64,000 nucleotides of DNA from positions 12,892,766-12,956,765 of the forward strand of contig NC_059401.1 of the NCBI RefSeq assembly GCF_905220565.1, given 5' to 3'. The first letter of the stretch is position 1. Each line of letters begins with the position of its first letter. Source of the DNA: Melitaea cinxia (taxonomy: Eukaryota > Arthropoda > Insecta > Lepidoptera > Nymphalidae). Made by a program: the position numbers and the translations under genes. Below are positions 55,301 to 61,300 of the stretch, one piece after another. Under the pieces are notes generated by a model. It saw only the letters and a list, made by a program, of their open reading frames with translations. It ran no database searches and was not told where the DNA came from.

Positions 55301-58300
55301 TTTAAAATAAATCAATTTCTAAAATAAAAGTCGCCTAAGTTACTCCTCACTACATCAGCTATTTGCCAGTGAAAGTCCCGTGAAAATCGGTGCAGTCTTT
55401 TCAGAGATTAGCCGGAACAAACAAACAGACAGACAGATAGACAGACAAAAATTGTAGAAAATGTTATTTTGGTATATGTACCGTGTATACATCCATATAA
55501 ATTTAGTAAAAAGCGGTTATTTTAATATTACAAACAGACACTCCAATTTTATTTTTTTGTATTGATATGCGTTATACTCATACTTAACTATTTGCATAAA
55601 GAAAATAATGGGGTGACTTTGTAACTGATGAGTGAAATGATATTTTAATAGGCAAATAATATCCCGATCCTTGAGATAGCCACAACTAAAAATGTGTAGT
55701 TTAACTTGAAAAGACCTATTTTAAGAATCATCTCATTAAGTAAATATTAGAAGTAATAGCATTTATTACAATGATAATATATGTATGTATTCATCATTAC
55801 AGCCTATACAGTCCACTGCTGGACATAGGCCTCCACAAGTTTACGCCAAAAATAACGTGAACTCATGTGTTTTGCCCATAGTCACCACGCTGGGCAGGCG
55901 AGTTGGTGACCGCAGGACTGGCTTTGTCGCACCGAAGACGCTGCTGCCCGTCTTCGGCCTGTGTATTTCAAAGCTAGCAGTTGGATGGTTATCCTGCCAC
56001 CGGTCGGGTTTTTAAGTTCCAAGGTGGTAGCGGAACTGAGTTATCCCTTAGTCGCCTCTTACGACACCCACGGGAAGAGAGGGGGTGGCTATATTCTTTA
56101 GTACCGTAGCCACATATATGTATTATTTTTTATAAATTAACGACCCGCGCAACGGTCACAGCACTGGTTTGTGTTTGTTGCGCTTGCGGTTGCGGTTTCG
56201 ATCCCCGCATATGACAAACATTTGTATTATCCAGTGCAGTCCTTTTACCACCTTCTCACCGTATCTCGGAGATAACGTTAAGCCGTCGGTCCCGGTTGTT
56301 ATCATAATATATCCGCCAATCCGAATTGGAGCAGCGTGGTGGATTAAGCTTTGATCCTTCTCCTACATGGAGTAAGACGCCTATATCCAGCAGTGGGATA
56401 TTACAGGCCGAAGCGTTATAAATTAAAACTTAGCTTCTTATTTTACTCATTTGTTTATTCTCCCTATGTTGTTTTATTACCTTGCTTGGTTCTTACTAAG
56501 TGTGTTTGTCTGTTTGTGTTTTACAATTTATTTTTGTGTTACAAAGCAAGGAAAAAATTAAAGAATATAATAAGGTTGTTGTTGTTGAACATAAGTTTGT
56601 TTTGATAGAAAAAAATTGTTCCTGATTGAGATTACATTATGGATTTATCTATATACACCTCCGTAAAATTAGAAAAAAATTGATAACAACGAATACTGTA
56701 ATATTAAGTTTTTTGCACGATACTAAAACACAAAAAAAAAAAAACGATTTTAAAATTTTCGTCAATTTGTCATTCTGATGGCCTGGAATTTTTTTAAAAT
56801 CATTTGTTAACAGGCTGAACTGATATTTATGGGACTTTTACTAAAACGTAGAGTAGATTATGGAGCAACGTATAACCTACTTTTTATCCCGAAATTACCG
56901 GAAAATCGGAATTTACGCGAGAAAAACCATATTTAGCGTTCGCGATTACCTACTCCCGAGATAGATATGATATAACCAAACATTTTCTATCAAACACGAC
57001 AATTTTCGCGAACAAATGTATACATCAATACCGACATTATAATGCTGAAAAGTGTGTTTGTTTACTTAAACGCGCTAATTTCAGGAAATACGGATTCGAA
57101 TTGAAAGATTCTTTTTGCGTAGGATAGCCGATCTTTAAAATGTCAATCTTTTTCAAAATCAATTATATGTACAGCGCCAACAATTGATTGGACATCTTCA
57201 AATTGATTTGGACATCTCTGTCCTCTGGTCTCTAAATCTATGTTTCTTAATACTCCACACGACACGTCTTTCTCCATCGCTCTATAGATTCTCCAAGTCT
57301 TCTCAATAAAACCTTTGCAGATTATTAGTCTCTCAGCATTAATATCGCTTAATAAATCAATTCTTATCTTGTATGGGCTGATGAATTTTACTCTGTTTAT
57401 TTTATTTATATTATTATTTTTAAGTACTTTTGCAATCGTGAATTGTTCAGTGGGTTCTGTAGCGTGGCTCTAGCAGTAAAGAATATAGCCACCCCCTATC
57501 TTCCCGTGGGTGTCGTAAGAGGCGACTAAGGGATAACACAGTTCCACTACCACCATGGAACTTAAAAATCCGAGCGATAGCGGGATAACCATACAACTGC
57601 TGGCTTTGAAATACACAGGCCGAAGACGGCAACGTCTTCGGTGCGACAAAGCCAGCCCTGCGGTCACCAACCCGCCTGCCCAGCGTGGTGACTATGGACA
57701 AAACACATGAGTTCACGCCATTTTTGTCGTGAACTTGTGGAGGCCTATGTCCAGCAGTGGACTGTGATAGACTGAAATGATGATGATGATGAATGATGAG
57801 TTGTTTAGGTGAAATCTTTGTACTTTTTATATAAATTTTAATTTCATTATTTTGTGAATGTTTTCATTTTCCTTGTATTCAATTTCTTTCAATTATCGGG
57901 CTACTGCGGGACATATTTTCAATATTATCATCATTTTTACAAATTATGTCTTCATTTATTGTAAACAACTCTTTTTTTCTATAGCCGTGCCGTCAAGGCC
58001 GGACGGCCAGGTAAAAAACTCGTCAATCCGTGTGTCCCGATGATATTTTATAAACAAACAATAATACTATTAACGACGCATCTATTTCGTGCAAATATCG
58101 ATCAAAACTGTATTGGCACCTTTTTATTACTAAAAAATAATAATAATAATATTATATCTAAAGAAAGAAAAAAAAAGATAGATATACAAGCCGCGATTAG
58201 GAAGTGTAAAATAATAATAAATACCGTTTCATTTTTACTTTAATTTTATCATGTGCCATAATTTAAAAGTTACCTGATAACGGCGACAGAATGCACAATA

Positions 58301-61300
58301 ATTAAATATTTTAACTGTAGTTTGATTTAAATACATACAAGTATATATTTAAATGTTAGAATTAAATGCAAATTTATGTGCTCATTCTATATTATTTTGC
58401 TTCATTGAATATTTTTATGAGGTTTCCTTATTTGATAAACAGTGCTCATTAATATCTGTCCAGTTTCTATTCATTATATGTTTTAAAAAGAGGTAACAAA
58501 GAATTAAACTAAAAACAAAGGAGTTTCGCAAAGTTTCTTATAATCGTATTTTCTTCACAGAGATGAGATCTTGGATACTGTTATGAAAATTAATTTATTT
58601 AATCAGTCCGGCCGTTCTTTTACACAGTTAGTAGATTTAATATAACGAAAAATTTAGTCATTACATTATAATTTTAATACTGTTTGAATATGTGTTCAGG
58701 TGTATTAATAGCTACTTGTTACAAATACTTTTATAATTTAAATAATATATCTGAAGCTAATTTTATTAACCGACTTCCAAAAAAGGAGGAGGTTCTCAAT
58801 TCGACTGTATTTTTTTTTTTTTTTTTTTTTTTTTTATGTATGTTACATCAGAACTTTTGACCAGGTAGACCGATTTCGACAAATTTTGTTTTAATCGAAA
58901 GGTGGTGTGTGCCGATTGGTCCCATTTAAATTTATTTGAGATCTAACAACTACTTTTCGAATTATATCTAATAATGCGTTTTTACTTGACGCTTTTTTCG
59001 TCGACCTACGTTGTATTATACCACATAACTTTCTACTGGATGTACCGATTTTGATAATTCTTTTTTTGTTGGAAAGGGGATATCCCTAGTTTAGTACCAT
59101 GATAAGGAAACCAGGATCTGATGATGGGATCCCAGAGAAATCGAGAGAAACTCTTGAAAATCCGCAATAACTTTTTACTGGTTGTATCGATTTTGATAAT
59201 TTTTACTTTAATCGAAAGCTGATGTTTATCATGTGGTCACATACAAATTTTATCGAGATCTGATAACTACTTTTTGATTAATCTTTGATAACGCGTATTT
59301 ACTTGACATTATTTTCGTCACCTTACGTTGTATTATACCTCATAACTTTTTACTGGGTGCACCGATTTTGACGTTTCTTATATAAATTAAAAGCTACTAT
59401 TCGTCACGTGGTCCCATTCAAATTTAATTGAGATTTGATTCGTAATTTGTGAGTTATATCTAATATTGCGTATTTACTTGACGGTTTTTTCGTCACCCTA
59501 CGTTGTATTATACGTTATATCTTTTTACTGGGTGCACTGATTTTGATCTTTTTTGTATAAATCAAAAGCTAATACTTGTCATGTCGTCCGTTTTAAATAT
59601 GATTGAGATATAATGAGCAATTTTTGAGTAATCTTTGATGACACGTATTTACATGACGATGTTAAGACGACTGTGGTCATGTTCAATACTTTGCCACAAC
59701 GCCATCTATCAAAATGTTATGAAATTACTTCGTTCACTATCGATCAAATTACAATATTCCACTAGAGTAGAGAGTAGCAGTTTATTCGTTATAAATATAT
59801 TTGAGCTTTTAATTTTTGAGTTATCGCTAATACTGGGTATTTACTTGGCTATTTTACGTCGACCAACGTTATATTAACCTCATTACTATTTTACTGGGTG
59901 GACCGATATCGATGATTCTTTTTTTAATCGATAGGTGGTGCTTGTCATGTGGTCCCATTTAAATATAATTGAGATTTGACTCGAACTTTTTGAGCTATAT
60001 CTGATATGGCGTATTTACTTGACTGTTTTTGGAGTTTTCTCCTTAAGAATCGATTTTCATTTAAGGCCCCGGAATGAAAAAATTGAACAGTAAAATCTAC
60101 TGAACGAATGACCTTGTTAGAGATGGCGTTCAGACGTTTTCTAATAACACAATTAGGTTCCGATAGATGGCGTTATTACATTCATTTATTTACAATTTGA
60201 TATAGTAATAATATATTTCTTAGACTAGTAAGCCTTTTTGTGCCTATTTAGACAGTTGATCTGAAGGGGTAAACTCCAGTCGTGCATCGGAGCTGTGTCA
60301 AAACATGACATTACATATTTTTAATAAAAAAGACATAAACCGTGATTCAATATAAATCCGCTTCAACTAAAAAACCCGCCGTAATAAGCGATGTCAGCGC
60401 TTCGCGCGAATCGACGACGGGCCTTTTATGAAATTTCTGCCTACAATCGCTAACAAAATGTTAGAAATAACAGTAGGACATTATATAATTCTACAATTTT
60501 ATAATGTCGCGTTATATGGAATACGAACAAAGTATTACTATTTTTTCGTCGATCTACGTTGTATTACTCTTCGATGTAATTGAAGTCGGTTTTTTTTTCG
60601 TTTGCGAGCAAACACAATTATTTAAGTAAATTTTATTTAAATTTATTTGATACTAAATTTTTGGTCAGTAAATCTGCAGCAACTAATTTGATCGCATTTT
60701 TAAATATGATTTTAATCATTTTCTAAATCAGCTCCCAAGAAATATTAACAAAGACAAAATATTTTTAGTAACTTAATTTTATATTACTGTAGCATTTGTA
60801 ACCAAAAAATCTAACGGAAATAATTTGTCACGTTTTTTGTTTACAAATTTGCAGAATTATTCATAAATGTAATAATTACAGTACATAAACACAATGTGCT
60901 CTAGCCTATGACGAATAACGAATTATAACTTTACACATATTTAGTTTAACTGGTTTATTCAGTAACATATAAATCATTTATAACGTTCAAAATATATTTT
61001 CAGAATCGTATCTTTTACCTGTATTGATAAATTCAAACATTTTGCCAGTGAAGTACGGCTACCGTGCCGTGTCATGATTTATGATAGCTTCGAGTGTGAA
61101 GGAATTATAAAGAGAAAATGTTTTTTTTTTTATAAACAATCAATAGGTGAATTTTTTTTTAATAATTCTTACTATTAAAGAAACTACATCGTAAATAAAT
61201 AAATACATCTATATAACATAAACACACGGTTGTCTGTTCCTAACTTATTGATTGTATATAGGTAACAGGCGACTGATATAGCTAGTAGGCTGGCTCAGGG

